The position numbers were made by a program, and so were the translations under genes. Under the pieces are notes generated by a model. That model did not search any database and had not been told where the DNA came from. It saw nothing but the letters and a program-made list of their open reading frames with translations. A stretch of DNA of 64,000 nt from Effusibacillus lacus (GTDB lineage Bacteria; Bacillota; Bacilli; Tumebacillales; Effusibacillaceae): contig NZ_BDUF01000064.1 in assembly GCF_002335525.1 (NCBI RefSeq), positions 29,041 to 93,040 on the forward strand. The letters are read 5' to 3'. The first letter of the stretch is position 1. The number at the start of each line of letters is the position of its first letter. Shown here piece after piece: positions 1 to 9,140 of the stretch.

Positions 1-70
1 CCAGAAAATATTGCGTTTATATTACGGTGAGGTTAAAAATTTGTGACATTTGACATGGGAGCCTTTCCTT

Positions 71-1996
71 TTATGGCTCTTTAAGAAGTACTCGCTTGTC
101 TTCCATTCTTTTCGTAATCTTTACCCGATCCATATATTCGAGAAGGGCCAATGCGAATTTGCGGGAGGTGCCCACATGATCCCGGAACTCGGCAACGCTG
201 AATCCATCATCCCCCGAGATCTTCCGCAATATCTGTGGAGTCTGCTCAATGGTTTCCTTGGCAAACAGGATTCCCTCTTCCACCTCAACCAATGCATCCG
301 TTTCCTTCAACAGGCTGACAATTCCCTGCACGATTTTATCCTGGCCCTTGTAGGCAGCCAGAAGTTCTTGCAGCGTTGGCGGTTGATAGGCTTGCTCGCG
401 AAACTTCTTCAGGATATCTTGCATCATTTGCTGTTCCTTGGAAGACAGAGGCACCGTATAACCCACAAGCCGGATCCGATCCTGCTTGACTTCTAAGCGC
501 CCGGCCTCTGCACCCAATTCGAGGATGGCATCATACACTTTGGGCTTAAGTTTTCTGGACAATTGTGAGAGAACCTGTGCCTTTGCCACATAATTGTGAA
601 AACGTTCCCGGGCATAGTGGGACCGTATCTTTTCCTCAATTTCATCCAACAGTTTGTCGAGTGCATGAAACGTAACATACCCATTATTGCCGGGCAACTC
701 CCGTAATTGACCGCGATCTGCCAATTCTTCCACCCATGCCTTTGTCTGATCCTGAGTCGCTTTCATACGAGCTGCCAGTTCAGTGAGGTTCAGCCCGGTC
801 TCCTCTTCGGCTATTTGCAGAATGCGGGCATGCGGGCCGCCTTTTTCCCTGGACTCCAGTTCTTCAAGGATATGCGGACGGTTCCTTCTATAAAGCCGGT
901 TGGGATGGGGATCGATCACGATTCCCCCACCTATCGTATGCATCGGCGAATAGGTTCGCAGGATAAAATGATCCTTGGCCTCACACACAACCGGTGCTTC
1001 CAAGTCAATCTGAATCAGCGCATCTTCCCCGGGCTGCATTTCATCCCGGTCGAGCAACACAACACGCCCCATTACTTCACTGGTCCCCACATAAAGCCTT
1101 ACCCGCATACGATTTGCAAGCGTCCAGGGGCTGTCGGACAACAGCCGGAATCTCGCGTCAATCAACGAGGTTGGCTTGAACACTTTAGGCGTGGCAATCA
1201 CGTATCCGCGTGCCAACTCACTGCGCTCAATTCCAGCAAGGTTTAAAGCGGTCCGCTGTCCTGCCTGCGCTTTCTCGGTTGTTTCACCATGCACCTGAAT
1301 GGAGCGGATACGCACCTGTTCACCGGAAGGCTGAATTTCAACCGCATCTCCCACTTTCGCACTGCCCGCGAGAACGGTACCCGTTACAACCGTCCCGAAT
1401 CCGGGAACGGAAAACACCCTGTCTACCGGCATCCGGAACGGGGCATTCACTTCTCGTGGCTTGATCTCCCTTGCCATTTCGGCTATTAGCTCTCGCAGGC
1501 CCTCTATTCCCTGACCGGTCACGGCAGAGACGGGAATTATGGGTGCATCGGCCAAGGTGGAACCCCGCAACCCTTCCCGCACCTCTTCTGTTACCAAAGC
1601 CAGCCACTCTTCATCTACCGTGTCAATCTTGGTAAGCACAACAATACCCTTTTGCACATGCAGCATTTCCACAATGTGCAGATGTTCTGTCGTTTGAGGC
1701 ATAATCCCCTCGTTGGCGTCAATGACCAACAGAATAAGATCGATTCCGGCAGCTCCCGCCAACATGTTCTTGATGAATTTCTCGTGTCCGGGAACATCAA
1801 TAACCCCGATGCGCCTGCCATCGGGGAGACTTAAGGGAGCAAATCCGATATCGATGGAGATGCCCCTTTCCTTTTCTTCCTTGTGCGTATCCGTATCAAG
1901 ACCTGTCAACGCCTTGACCAGAGTTGTTTTGCCATGGTCAATGTGACCGGCCGTTCCCACAATGATATATTGACCCTGCGTCACTCCGCTCATCAC
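71..1996 (-). CDS. selB: Selenocysteine-specific translation elongation factor SelB
   Basis: This GTPase delivers selenocysteinyl-tRNA to UGA codons that are followed by a SECIS element. The 641-residue product has the EF-Tu-like GTPase at the N terminus: GHIDHGKT at residues 17-24, switch I with RGISIDIGF near 44-52, DVPGH at 67-71 and TKID at 122-125. Beta-barrel domains follow, and then the long C-terminal part that in this family is a set of winged helices binding SECIS RNA. Length fits the family. The first codon is GTG with ATG next (1993), so the exact start is open. It lies 4 bp after the trxB stop and is probably cotranscribed with trxB. No selA, selD or tRNA-Sec gene is in the window. 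Confidence 0.95.
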   Translation of the reverse strand: MMSGVTQGQYIIVGTAGHIDHGKTTLVKALTGLDTDTHKEEKERGISIDIGFAPLSLPDGRRIGVIDVPGHEKFIKNMLAGAAGIDLILLVIDANEGIMPQTTEHLHIVEMLHVQKGIVVLTKIDTVDEEWLALVTEEVREGLRGSTLADAPIIPVSAVTGQGIEGLRELIAEMAREIKPREVNAPFRMPVDRVFSVPGFGTVVTGTVLAGSAKVGDAVEIQPSGEQVRIRSIQVHGETTEKAQAGQRTALNLAGIERSELARGYVIATPKVFKPTSLIDARFRLLSDSPWTLANRMRVRLYVGTSEVMGRVVLLDRDEMQPGEDALIQIDLEAPVVCEAKDHFILRTYSPMHTIGGGIVIDPHPNRLYRRNRPHILEELESREKGGPHARILQIAEEETGLNLTELAARMKATQDQTKAWVEELADRGQLRELPGNNGYVTFHALDKLLDEIEEKIRSHYARERFHNYVAKAQVLSQLSRKLKPKVYDAILELGAEAGRLEVKQDRIRLVGYTVPLSSKEQQMMQDILKKFREQAYQPPTLQELLAAYKGQDKIVQGIVSLLKETDALVEVEEGILFAKETIEQTPQILRKISGDDGFSVAEFRDHVGTSRKFALALLEYMDRVKITKRMEDKRVLLKEP

Positions 1997-2000
1997 CCCG

Positions 2001-2963
2001 TTAAACCGTTACGTCTGCTCTTTCCTCTTCCTTGGCATCCTCCAGGGACTCGATGTAATGGTAGGCGGTCATGGCTGCAATGGCACCGTCGGAAGCGGCA
2101 GTGATAATCTGACGCAGCCCCTTGTCACGGACGTCTCCGGCAGCAAACACCCCTGGAATCGAAGTCTTCATGTTCTCATCCGTTGGGATATAGCCTCCTT
2201 CATTCAGGATTTTGGACCCTGCCAGAAAATCGGTGTTCGGCTTCATGCCGACATAGATGAATACTCCGTTGGCCGGAAGTTCTGAGACTTCCCCTGTCTT
2301 GACATTCTTGATCCGCACACCCGTAACCATATTGCCTCCCAAGATTTCCTCCACGGTGCTGTCCCAAATAAAGCTCATTCGTGGATTTTCGAAGGCCCGC
2401 TTCTGAAGGATCGGTTGGGCCCGTAATTTGTCACGGCGATGAACCAGTGTAACCTTGTTAAAGCGGGTCAGGAATGCGCCCTCTTCCACTGCCGAGTCGC
2501 CTCCTCCGACCACTACCACTCCCTTGTCCATGCCGGGCCTCTTTTCATTGAAGAAAGCACCGTCACACGTTGCGCAATAACTGACGCCGCGTCCGCGAAA
2601 CTCCCGTTCGCCCGGAGCTCCCAGCAATTTCGGTTCGGCACCGGTCGCAATCAGCAGCGCTTTTGCTTCAAAAACTCCTTTATCGGTATGGACTTTCTTG
2701 ATCTTTCCTTCCAGTTCCACCTTTTCCACTTCTGCAGTGATGTACTCAGTTCCCAGGTGAAGAGCATGTTCATGCATGACCTGAGACAACTCGGGCCCCA
2801 TAATCATCTTGATACCCGTGTAGTTTTCCACCTCGGTGGTGTTTTGCATTTGGCCGCCTGGAAGGCCCTTCTCAAGCAAAGCCACTTTCAGGTTGGCGCG
2901 GGAGGCATAAACCGCGGCGGAAAGCCCGGCCGGGCCGGCGCCAATTATCAGCAAATCATACAT
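2001..2963 (-). CDS. trxB: Thioredoxin-disulfide reductase
   Basis: This FAD enzyme reduces thioredoxin with NADPH in the cytoplasm. The 320-residue product shows the FAD dinucleotide-binding GAGPAG at residues 8-13, the redox-active CATC at 130-133, the NADPH-binding GGGDSAVE near 153-160, and a C-terminal GDVRD FAD motif. I chose ATG at 2963 because GAGGTGA stands upstream at good spacing and the protein then begins directly with the Rossmann strand. An in-frame extension further upstream would read into a terminator. The TPR gene upstream and the his genes beyond match the Bacillus gene order; selB directly downstream is unusual. Confidence 0.96.
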   Translation of the reverse strand: MYDLLIIGAGPAGLSAAVYASRANLKVALLEKGLPGGQMQNTTEVENYTGIKMIMGPELSQVMHEHALHLGTEYITAEVEKVELEGKIKKVHTDKGVFEAKALLIATGAEPKLLGAPGEREFRGRGVSYCATCDGAFFNEKRPGMDKGVVVVGGGDSAVEEGAFLTRFNKVTLVHRRDKLRAQPILQKRAFENPRMSFIWDSTVEEILGGNMVTGVRIKNVKTGEVSELPANGVFIYVGMKPNTDFLAGSKILNEGGYIPTDENMKTSIPGVFAAGDVRDKGLRQIITAASDGAIAAMTAYHYIESLEDAKEEERADVTV

Positions 2964-3004
2964 TTCAATCACCTCATGGATTGTCACTCTCGTATAGTAT
3001 GTGC

Positions 3005-3034
3005 AAAAAAAGCAGGGTCTCCGTATGACCCTGC
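3005..3034 (-). terminator. Rho-independent terminator after the TPR gene
   Basis: On the minus strand GCAGGGTC, a 7-nt loop and GACCCTGC are followed by seven T residues. It lies between the TPR gene and trxB, so trxB-selB probably has its own promoter in the roughly 40 bp that follow. Confidence 0.9.
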
Positions 3035-3077
3035 TCTCAGTATACAGCAACCCGGCAAACATAAACTGTGAGGCATA

Positions 3078-4730
3078 TCACGATTCGGCGGATTTGGAGA
3101 TCTGGCGATAAATCCGGTACACCGAATGGACAGATACACCAAAGCGTTCGGCGATCTCTCCCTGGGTAACAGGTACTCCCTGCTGTTTCAGCACCAGATA
3201 AGACAATCCGGCAGCCCACGTGTTTGTATTGGTAAACCGGGGCAGATCATGCAGCCTGTTAACGAGAAAACTGGACCAGATGTGGCGAGCCGCCTCATAC
3301 AGCCCCATACTGTAAGTTTCAATTACCGGCTTGGCCTTAGTCAGAATGTCTTTCCAATCGTTCTGAAGTTCAAACAGGTCGACCAAAGGCCCTTGCGAAC
3401 CGATATGCTGAAGGACATAAACGGCAAGCATTTTGAGTTGTTTGATTTCACCGGGACGGCTGATAAATTCCCGCAATGCTTCAATCACTTCACGGTCGGC
3501 GATCACGGCAAAGGTTTGGATGACCTGCACCTTGGTCTCGATATCACCGTGCTGCAGCGCCCAGAACAGAGAGGATCGGATTAACGGATCGTTGCGCCAT
3601 TTTCCCGATTTTCCTGTCTTCATCTGATCCTGAATCTGACGGAACTGCTCGTGAAAGGGGATCTGATAGTGATAGGACACCGGACGGACTTTGGTTCCAG
3701 CCACTTCTGCGTTCTCCAATTCCTTCAGATAGAAAGCGGCCACATCGTTTTTGGGATCAATCGCCTGGACATTCTGCCAGATTCTCTTCGCCAGGGCATA
3801 GTGCCCCGTGTTGCAGGCAGATGCCGCTAAACAGTGAAGCAAAGAGGGATCTGTCTCCTCGCTCCAGCGGGAAAGCTGCTGAAACAACCGGTGGGCCACT
3901 TTGTGTTCGCCCAGAATTCCCATGGTAATGGCCAGCTTATAACATTGATCGAAGTTCACCGGGTATACTTTCCGGAGCCCTTCCACAAGGCTTGTCATAT
4001 CTTCCTTCTTGCCTTGATGCTGGAAAAATACGGCCAAATTACAACGTGCATGAATGTTGCCCGGGTCTCTCGCCAGCACTTCCTCGGCTGTTGCAACTGC
4101 TTCATCCAGACGTCCAAGGTAATAGTAAGCCAATGACAAGTTGTTGCGAGGTGCAATCTGATCAGGAAATTGATCGATTGTCTTCTGAAGGAAGGAGGCC
4201 GCTTCCATGAATTTGCCCTCTTCCAATAATTTCCTGGACTGATCCTGCTCCTTTCGTTCCGCTTCTTTCTCCTCCAGTTTCTGCCGCAGTACTTCGCCCC
4301 CACCAAATTCCTCGATCAGGATGTCAAGCATTTCTTCCGCTTCTTTGGCAAATTCGCCGTGCGGTTCCAGGTCAAGATAGCGGGTGACATACTCTTCCGC
4401 TTTATCGTAATAGCCCATATTGGCCCAATTGTTTGCCATGTAAAAATAACACTCGTACATTTTCGGATCAATGGATTGAAGAACATTCTCCAAAATCGCA
4501 TTGGATTCCTCAAACGAGCCCAGTTCAGACAATACACCCGCCAGATTGCAGTGGTTCACAGGATTCTCCGGCTCGTACTCCATCGCTTTGCGGAAATATT
4601 TGAGTGCGCCTTGCAGGTTGTGACGGTCCAAATATCTTACAGCACGTTCAAAGAAAAACGCAGCGTCCAAACGGAACGGAATCACGTTGCCATCAGGGCG
4701 TCGCCGCTTTTTTTGCTGCTGTTGGTCCAT
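3078..4730 (-). CDS. TPR-repeat protein with C-terminal helix-turn-helix (YvcD-like position)
   Basis: The 550-residue protein carries tetratricopeptide repeats in its N-terminal half, for example the A-x3-Y-x2-A blocks near residues 25-140 and 165-240. A middle region resembles HEAT-like helices. The last 30 residues form a helix-turn-helix (TQGEIAERFGVSVHSVYRIY). It has no signal peptide and starts with a basic stretch. The ATG has a strong GGGGAGGTGA ribosome site. A TPR gene between hisI and trxB is conserved in Bacilli. The molecular role is unknown; the HTH suggests DNA contact, which is an inference. Confidence 0.85.
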   Translation of the reverse strand: MDQQQQKKRRRPDGNVIPFRLDAAFFFERAVRYLDRHNLQGALKYFRKAMEYEPENPVNHCNLAGVLSELGSFEESNAILENVLQSIDPKMYECYFYMANNWANMGYYDKAEEYVTRYLDLEPHGEFAKEAEEMLDILIEEFGGGEVLRQKLEEKEAERKEQDQSRKLLEEGKFMEAASFLQKTIDQFPDQIAPRNNLSLAYYYLGRLDEAVATAEEVLARDPGNIHARCNLAVFFQHQGKKEDMTSLVEGLRKVYPVNFDQCYKLAITMGILGEHKVAHRLFQQLSRWSEETDPSLLHCLAASACNTGHYALAKRIWQNVQAIDPKNDVAAFYLKELENAEVAGTKVRPVSYHYQIPFHEQFRQIQDQMKTGKSGKWRNDPLIRSSLFWALQHGDIETKVQVIQTFAVIADREVIEALREFISRPGEIKQLKMLAVYVLQHIGSQGPLVDLFELQNDWKDILTKAKPVIETYSMGLYEAARHIWSSFLVNRLHDLPRFTNTNTWAAGLSYLVLKQQGVPVTQGEIAERFGVSVHSVYRIYRQISKSAES

Positions 4731-4742
4731 GACGGGTCACCT

Positions 4743-4806
4743 CCCCGCGATATGTGAAGGGTACATTATGTTTACCCTAGTCCCAAGTATAACACATATC
4801 ACGGGG
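4743..4806 (-). promoter_or_regulatory. Large inverted repeat over the TPR gene leader
   Basis: The arms at 4743-4756 and 4793-4806 match over 14 bp with a single mismatch. An inner GGGTA/TACCC pair lies between them. The proximal arm abuts the GGAGGTGA ribosome site of the TPR gene. A TATACT -10-like element lies inside the loop, so the repeat may be an operator rather than an RNA hairpin. Confidence 0.5.
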
Positions 4807-4823
4807 CAACACATCCTTGGGGA

Positions 4824-4991
4824 CTACTCCTTATACATTACCAGGACGGTATAATTCGGGTTTTCCGAATCTCCCGAACAACTGAGTTTGACTTCGACAA
4901 CATTTGCTTCTTCAAGCTTCGCAAGGAACTGATTGACCTGTTCTTCCAGCCTGTGATCAAGGGAATTGGCAAATATTGCGACCTGGTACAT
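4824..4991 (-). CDS. Small Cse60-like sporulation protein
   Basis: This 55-codon frame begins MYQVAIFANSLDHRLEEQVN and ends YTVLVMYKE. A strong ribosome site, GGAGGGTGAACGGGG, precedes the ATG. Length, the N-terminal beta strand followed by an acidic amphipathic helix, and the final hydrophobic strand resemble the Cse60 family (about 60 residues), known as sigma-E-dependent sporulation proteins of unknown function. Its place between two terminated units on the same strand supports an independent gene. The family call is from memory of the pattern, not from a search. Confidence 0.65.
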   Translation of the reverse strand: MYQVAIFANSLDHRLEEQVNQFLAKLEEANVVEVKLSCSGDSENPNYTVLVMYKE

Positions 4992-5053
4992 CCCCGTTCA
5001 CCCTCCTTATCCCTTTGGCACCCATTCTATTAGGTTCCGTTGACCGATATGAC

Positions 5054-5085
5054 AAAAAGGCCAAACCCAGTGGCGAGGTTTGGCC
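5054..5085 (-). terminator. Terminator after the HD-GYP gene
   Basis: On the minus strand GGCCAAACC and GGTTTGGCC pair around an 9-nt region and are followed by a T run. It sits directly downstream of the HD-GYP stop codon. Confidence 0.85.
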
Positions 5086-5098
5086 TAAACTGTGGGAA

Positions 5099-6154
5099 TT
5101 ATCTTGAAAACTCCAAAAAATACTTGGTGAAATCTTCACTGTTCATCAACTGGAAATTCCGTTCCTGCATAGCCTCCACAAACAGATTGACCAATCTGCG
5201 GTCAAAACGAATGTCACAAAATCTGAACAGTTCCTCAACCGCCTTCGCTGCCGGCATTCCTGGACGGTACGGTCTGTCGGAAGTCATGGCGTCAAAGGAA
5301 TCGGCGATTGCCACAATTCGTGCGGACAAAGGAATGCCGTCTTCCTTAACCCCGTATGGATAACCGGTTCCATCCAAATTTTCGTGATGCAGGGAGATCG
5401 GATCCATCACATACTCAAGACCTGGTACGGCCTCCAAAACCACTTTGCCGATAGCCGGATGGAGCTGCATTTCCACCCACTCATCCGGATCGAGTCGTCC
5501 CGGCTTGGTAAGGACGGAGTCGGCGATCCCGATTTTGCCGATATCATGCAGGACCGCCCCGTAAAACAGATTCTTCTGCTGAGTTCGGGTAAGGCCTATT
5601 TTTTCGGCCAATAGCATGGAGTAACAGGCAACCCGTTCCGAATGGCCTTTCGTATGAACATCCTTCAACTCAATCGCCCGGGACATCGCCAGAATGAAAC
5701 CTGCCAAGGTCTGTTCAGACTGGTGATGCAAATCGAGAATTTGTTTGTAAAGCCTTTGGGTTTCATCGTTAACGTTTCGAGTATTGGCAATGATTCGCCC
5801 AATGTAAATCGACAGCAGGAAAAAACCGACGGGCATTACAATTCCTTCCAGAATAAAATCTTCCAGACCCCCATAGGTGAATTCATCGATGCGGTGATCG
5901 AGAATGGGATAGGTAAACATCAGGAATGCCGCTGCACTCCACAACAATCCGATTTTCCCGCCATATAAGGACACAATATACATGATCCCGATTCCATAGA
6001 GAACAAACATCGTTTCGGCTAAAGTCAGGGAATCGGTATAGGAAGCCCAACCAAACAAATATAGAAAATAGATTCCGACCAGCCACGGAGACCACCAATA
6101 TGACTTGGTAAGCTTAAAGATTGTGAGATTCAGCAGACTTTGTATTGCCTCCAT
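5099..6154 (-). CDS. Membrane HD-GYP domain phosphodiesterase-like protein
   Basis: The 351-residue protein has four or more hydrophobic segments in residues 20-125 and then a cytoplasmic HD-GYP domain. Visible residues are H203-D204, the HHE at 256-258 and DGTGYP at 261-266. HD-GYP domains hydrolyse cyclic di-GMP in characterised members; activity here is inferred. The N-terminal membrane part may be a sensor, and no GGDEF partner is in the window. I chose ATG 6154 because GGAGG precedes it; the longer frame lacks a ribosome site. Confidence 0.88.
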   Translation of the reverse strand: MEAIQSLLNLTIFKLTKSYWWSPWLVGIYFLYLFGWASYTDSLTLAETMFVLYGIGIMYIVSLYGGKIGLLWSAAAFLMFTYPILDHRIDEFTYGGLEDFILEGIVMPVGFFLLSIYIGRIIANTRNVNDETQRLYKQILDLHHQSEQTLAGFILAMSRAIELKDVHTKGHSERVACYSMLLAEKIGLTRTQQKNLFYGAVLHDIGKIGIADSVLTKPGRLDPDEWVEMQLHPAIGKVVLEAVPGLEYVMDPISLHHENLDGTGYPYGVKEDGIPLSARIVAIADSFDAMTSDRPYRPGMPAAKAVEELFRFCDIRFDRRLVNLFVEAMQERNFQLMNSEDFTKYFLEFSR

Positions 6155-6220
6155 GCAGGAACCTCCGCTATTTTCTTTACCAAGATATTTCAACAAATAT
6201 CTACAAAATCCTTTAAAAGA

Positions 6221-6257
6221 AAAGCATGTTGGGGAATACGTCCGCCACACATGCTTT
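6221..6257 (-). terminator. Terminator of the his operon
   Basis: AAAGCATGT and ACATGCTTT form a 9-bp stem around a 19-nt loop. On the minus strand the stem is followed by TTCTTTT. It lies between hisIE and the HD-GYP gene. Confidence 0.75.
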
Positions 6258-6267
6258 ACCGCAATTA

Positions 6268-6966
6268 TTATTTTGTTTTATTCGGAATATCTTTGACCCC
6301 GTGTCGTTTCTCCAGCTCCGCCAGCACCGCTTCCATCGAAACTCCCTGTTGTTTCAGAAGTACCAGTAAATGGTAAATCAGGTCCCCAGTTTCGGAAGTC
6401 AGTTCCGCCGCGTCCCCATTCTTTGCGGCTACAACCACTTCAGTGGCTTCTTCCCCGACTTTCTTCAGGATCTTGTCCAGCCCTTTTTCAAACAGATAGG
6501 TGGTATAGGCACCTTCCGGACGCTCTTTATAGCGTTGGTCAATGGTTGCAACCAGCTCTGCCAGTATCGAAAAATCGTCCGGCTGCATAGCGGAAACGCC
6601 GCCCGTGTCCCCGAGGTTCCGTTGCCCTCCAACAACTGTCTCGTAAAAACAGGAATACGCTCCCGTATGACAGGCAAACCCCGTTTGCTTCACCTGAATC
6701 AACAAGGTGTCGCGGTCACAGTCATGGGCGATGCTTTGCACTTGCTGCACGTGTCCCGATGTGGCTCCCTTGTTCCACAGTTCGTTTCGGGAACGGCTCC
6801 AGAACCAGGTTTGTCCCGTCTCCACCGTTCGTACCAGTGATTCCCGGTTCATATAGGCTACCATTAGTACCTTATTGCTTTGAACATCCTGTATGACGGC
6901 CGGAATCAATCCCCGCTCATCAAACTTCAGACTGTCGATCCACGTATGATCCATCCGAGTCTCCAT
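6268..6966 (-). CDS. hisI: Bifunctional phosphoribosyl-AMP cyclohydrolase / phosphoribosyl-ATP pyrophosphatase
   Basis: This fused HisI-HisE enzyme catalyses the second and third steps of histidine synthesis. Residues 1-125 or so are the HisI cyclohydrolase, with the WNKGATSGH stretch and metal-binding Cys and Asp residues ([14 protein letters not shown]). The C-terminal 100 residues are the HisE helical pyrophosphatase, with the [12 protein letters not shown] helix. The length of 232 residues matches the fusion. The start codon overlaps the hisF stop by one base (TAATG), so translation is probably coupled. It is the last gene of the operon. Confidence 0.97.
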   Translation of the reverse strand: METRMDHTWIDSLKFDERGLIPAVIQDVQSNKVLMVAYMNRESLVRTVETGQTWFWSRSRNELWNKGATSGHVQQVQSIAHDCDRDTLLIQVKQTGFACHTGAYSCFYETVVGGQRNLGDTGGVSAMQPDDFSILAELVATIDQRYKERPEGAYTTYLFEKGLDKILKKVGEEATEVVVAAKNGDAAELTSETGDLIYHLLVLLKQQGVSMEAVLAELEKRHGVKDIPNKTK

Positions 6967-7727
6967 TATCGGATCGGCACCCCTTTGTCCTTGAGATAGC
7001 TCTTCACTTCACCGACAGAAGTTTCCTTGAAGTGGAAGATGGAAGCCGCCAACGCCGCGTCGGCTTTTCCTTCCGTAAACACATCGTAAAAATGTTCCTT
7101 TCTGCCGGCCCCCCCCGAAGCAATCACCGGGATGGAGACTGCCTCCGACACCCGGCGGGTCAACGCCAAGTCGTAGCCGTCCTTCTGCCCGTCCTGGTCA
7201 AAGGAGGTGAGCAGGATTTCACCAGCCCCAAGCGACTCCGCCTGTTTGGCCCATTCGATGACATTGATGCCGGCAGAGGTCCGTCCCCCATGAATCAGGA
7301 CTTCCCAATCTTCTTTCTCCGGGTCAAATTTGCCGTCAATGGCCACCACAATACACTGCTGCCCGAATCGTTTGGCCCCTTCGGCAATCAATTGCGGGTT
7401 TTTCACGGCAGCTGTATTAATTGACACTTTGTCCGCTCCGGCTTTCAGGATCTCGCGAATATCCTCCACGGAGGAAATGCCTCCACCCACCGTAAACGGT
7501 ATGAATACCTGTTCCGTAGTGCGCCGGACGATGTCCATCATGGTTGATCGCCCTTCCACCGATGCGGTAATGTCCAGCAGGACCAGTTCATCGGCCCCCG
7601 CTTCCTCATAGTAAGCAGCCAGTTCTACCGGGTCGCCTGCATCCCGTTCGTTGGTCAGGAAGGACACATTCTTTACCACGCGCCCGTTTTTTACGTCAAA
7701 ACAGGGGATGATTCTCTTTGTCAGCAT
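6966..7727 (-). CDS. hisF: Imidazole glycerol phosphate synthase cyclase subunit
   Basis: HisF is the (beta/alpha)8 cyclase that, with HisH, converts PRFAR and glutamine-derived ammonia to IGP and AICAR. The 253-residue product begins [19 protein letters not shown], with the catalytic Asp near residue 11, and has the second Asp in LTSFDQDG. The phosphate-binding GGGIS and ASGGAG segments are clear. The start overlaps the hisA stop by one base (TGATG). Confidence 0.98.
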   Translation of the reverse strand: MLTKRIIPCFDVKNGRVVKNVSFLTNERDAGDPVELAAYYEEAGADELVLLDITASVEGRSTMMDIVRRTTEQVFIPFTVGGGISSVEDIREILKAGADKVSINTAAVKNPQLIAEGAKRFGQQCIVVAIDGKFDPEKEDWEVLIHGGRTSAGINVIEWAKQAESLGAGEILLTSFDQDGQKDGYDLALTRRVSEAVSIPVIASGGAGRKEHFYDVFTEGKADAALAASIFHFKETSVGEVKSYLKDKGVPIR

Positions 7728-8497
7728 CAGGCGCCCCCTCCGTCGACAGCCAGTTCTTTGCGCACCCGGTTGATGGCATCTGTCAGGTCAATGTTTCCGG
7801 TATAAAGCGCCTTGCCGATAATAGCGCCTGCCACTCCCGCATTGCGGTACTTGGCAAGTTTCAGCAAATCACTGGTTTCTTTGACACCGCCGGATGCAAT
7901 CACCTTAAGCCCTGTTTCCTCAGCCAGTTCGATATTGGCTGCCAGGTTGGGACCTTCCAACGTCCCGTCCCTTGCAATGTCGGTGAAGATCACGCGGGTG
8001 GCTCCCCATTGTTTCAGCTCCCGTCCCAACTCAATCGCCGAAATGTCGGACGTCTCCAACCAGCCGTTCACCGCCACCCAACCATTTTTTGCATCAATCC
8101 CGATGACAACCTTCTCACCGTATTCAGTTACTGCCTGCTTGACAAAGAAGGGTTCACGAACCGCAGCCGTTCCCAGAATGCAACGTGCAACCCCAAGAGA
8201 GAACAGAGCTTCCAACGTTTCGCCGGTTCGGATCCCACCCCCAACCTGAACGGGCACAGGAACACGTTTCACGATCTCTTCGATTACGGGACGATTCTGC
8301 TGGGAGCCTTCCTTGGCACCATCCAAATCGACAACATGGATGAATTCAGCTCCCTGCTCCACCCATTGGCGTGCCACTTCTGCCGGATTCTCATGATAGA
8401 CGGTCTTCTCCCCATAATCGCCTCGCAGGAGACGAACCGCCTTGCCACCCAGGATATCAATGGCCGGATAAAGGACAAATTCAGTGTTTTGACTCAT
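7727..8497 (-). CDS. hisA: ProFAR isomerase (1-(5-phosphoribosyl)-5-[(5-phosphoribosylamino)methylideneamino]imidazole-4-carboxamide isomerase)
   Basis: HisA is the half-barrel-repeat isomerase that makes PRFAR, the HisF substrate. The 256-residue protein has the catalytic Asp in [10 protein letters not shown], a second Asp in FTDIARDGT, and phosphate-binding GGGIR and ASGGV. I chose ATG 8497: it overlaps the hisH stop as ATGA, and AAAGGAG lies eight bases upstream. A longer frame with seven more residues is less likely. Confidence 0.97.
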   Translation of the reverse strand: MSQNTEFVLYPAIDILGGKAVRLLRGDYGEKTVYHENPAEVARQWVEQGAEFIHVVDLDGAKEGSQQNRPVIEEIVKRVPVPVQVGGGIRTGETLEALFSLGVARCILGTAAVREPFFVKQAVTEYGEKVVIGIDAKNGWVAVNGWLETSDISAIELGRELKQWGATRVIFTDIARDGTLEGPNLAANIELAEETGLKVIASGGVKETSDLLKLAKYRNAGVAGAIIGKALYTGNIDLTDAINRVRKELAVDGGGA

Positions 8498-9114
8498 GCA
8501 TAAACTCCTTTCCTGCACATCCGGCCGAAGTTATCCAGCATGCGCAGCCCCACGGAAGAGCTTTTTTCCGGATGGAACTGAATGCCAAACACATTCTTGC
8601 TGCCTACAACTCCGGGCACCTCTCCGTGGTAATTGCTGGACGCAAGAATTATACCGCGATCAACCGGCTCCACGTAGTAGCTGTGCACGTAATAGACATA
8701 ATCATTGTCACGGACACCTTCCAGCAACGGGTGCCGCTGCTGGATGTCCAGGCTGTTCCAGCCCACCTGCGGAATCTTGAAATCTCCCCGGAACCTCTTC
8801 ACATGTCCGGGGATAAGGTCCAGGCCCTGATGAAAGCCGTGTTCCTCTGATGTGGTAAACAAAAGCTGCATGCCGAGACAGATTCCCAGAAGCGGCACAT
8901 CTTGTGCAGCGACCCGCTTGATCGGGTCGACCAACCCTAACTGCCGGAGATGGTCCATCGCGTCACCAAAAGCACCGACCCCGGGGAGCAGTACACCGTC
9001 AGCCGCCAGTACTTCCTGCGGGTTATTCGTGATAACTGCCGAATGGCCTACCTTTTCGAACGCTTTCTGAACCGACCGGAGATTTCCCATTCCATAGTCA
9101 ATGATTGCGATCAT
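8494..9114 (-). CDS. hisH: Imidazole glycerol phosphate synthase glutaminase subunit
   Basis: HisH is a class I glutamine amidotransferase that supplies ammonia to HisF. The 206-residue product has the nucleophile Cys in LLGICLGMQLLF and the His-x-Glu of the triad in FGIQFHPEKSS. The N-terminal IAIIDYGMGNLRSVQKA is typical of HisH. It overlaps hisA by four bases. Confidence 0.97.
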   Translation of the reverse strand: MIAIIDYGMGNLRSVQKAFEKVGHSAVITNNPQEVLAADGVLLPGVGAFGDAMDHLRQLGLVDPIKRVAAQDVPLLGICLGMQLLFTTSEEHGFHQGLDLIPGHVKRFRGDFKIPQVGWNSLDIQQRHPLLEGVRDNDYVYYVHSYYVEPVDRGIILASSNYHGEVPGVVGSKNVFGIQFHPEKSSSVGLRMLDNFGRMCRKGVYA

Positions 9115-9140
9115 GGAAAAACCCTTCTCTCTGTTGGTTT

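Noticed and set aside
1-70. Seven-codon frame MSNVTNF after selB with AAAAGGAAAGG upstream
   Set aside because: It is too short to judge and has no support beyond the purine stretch.
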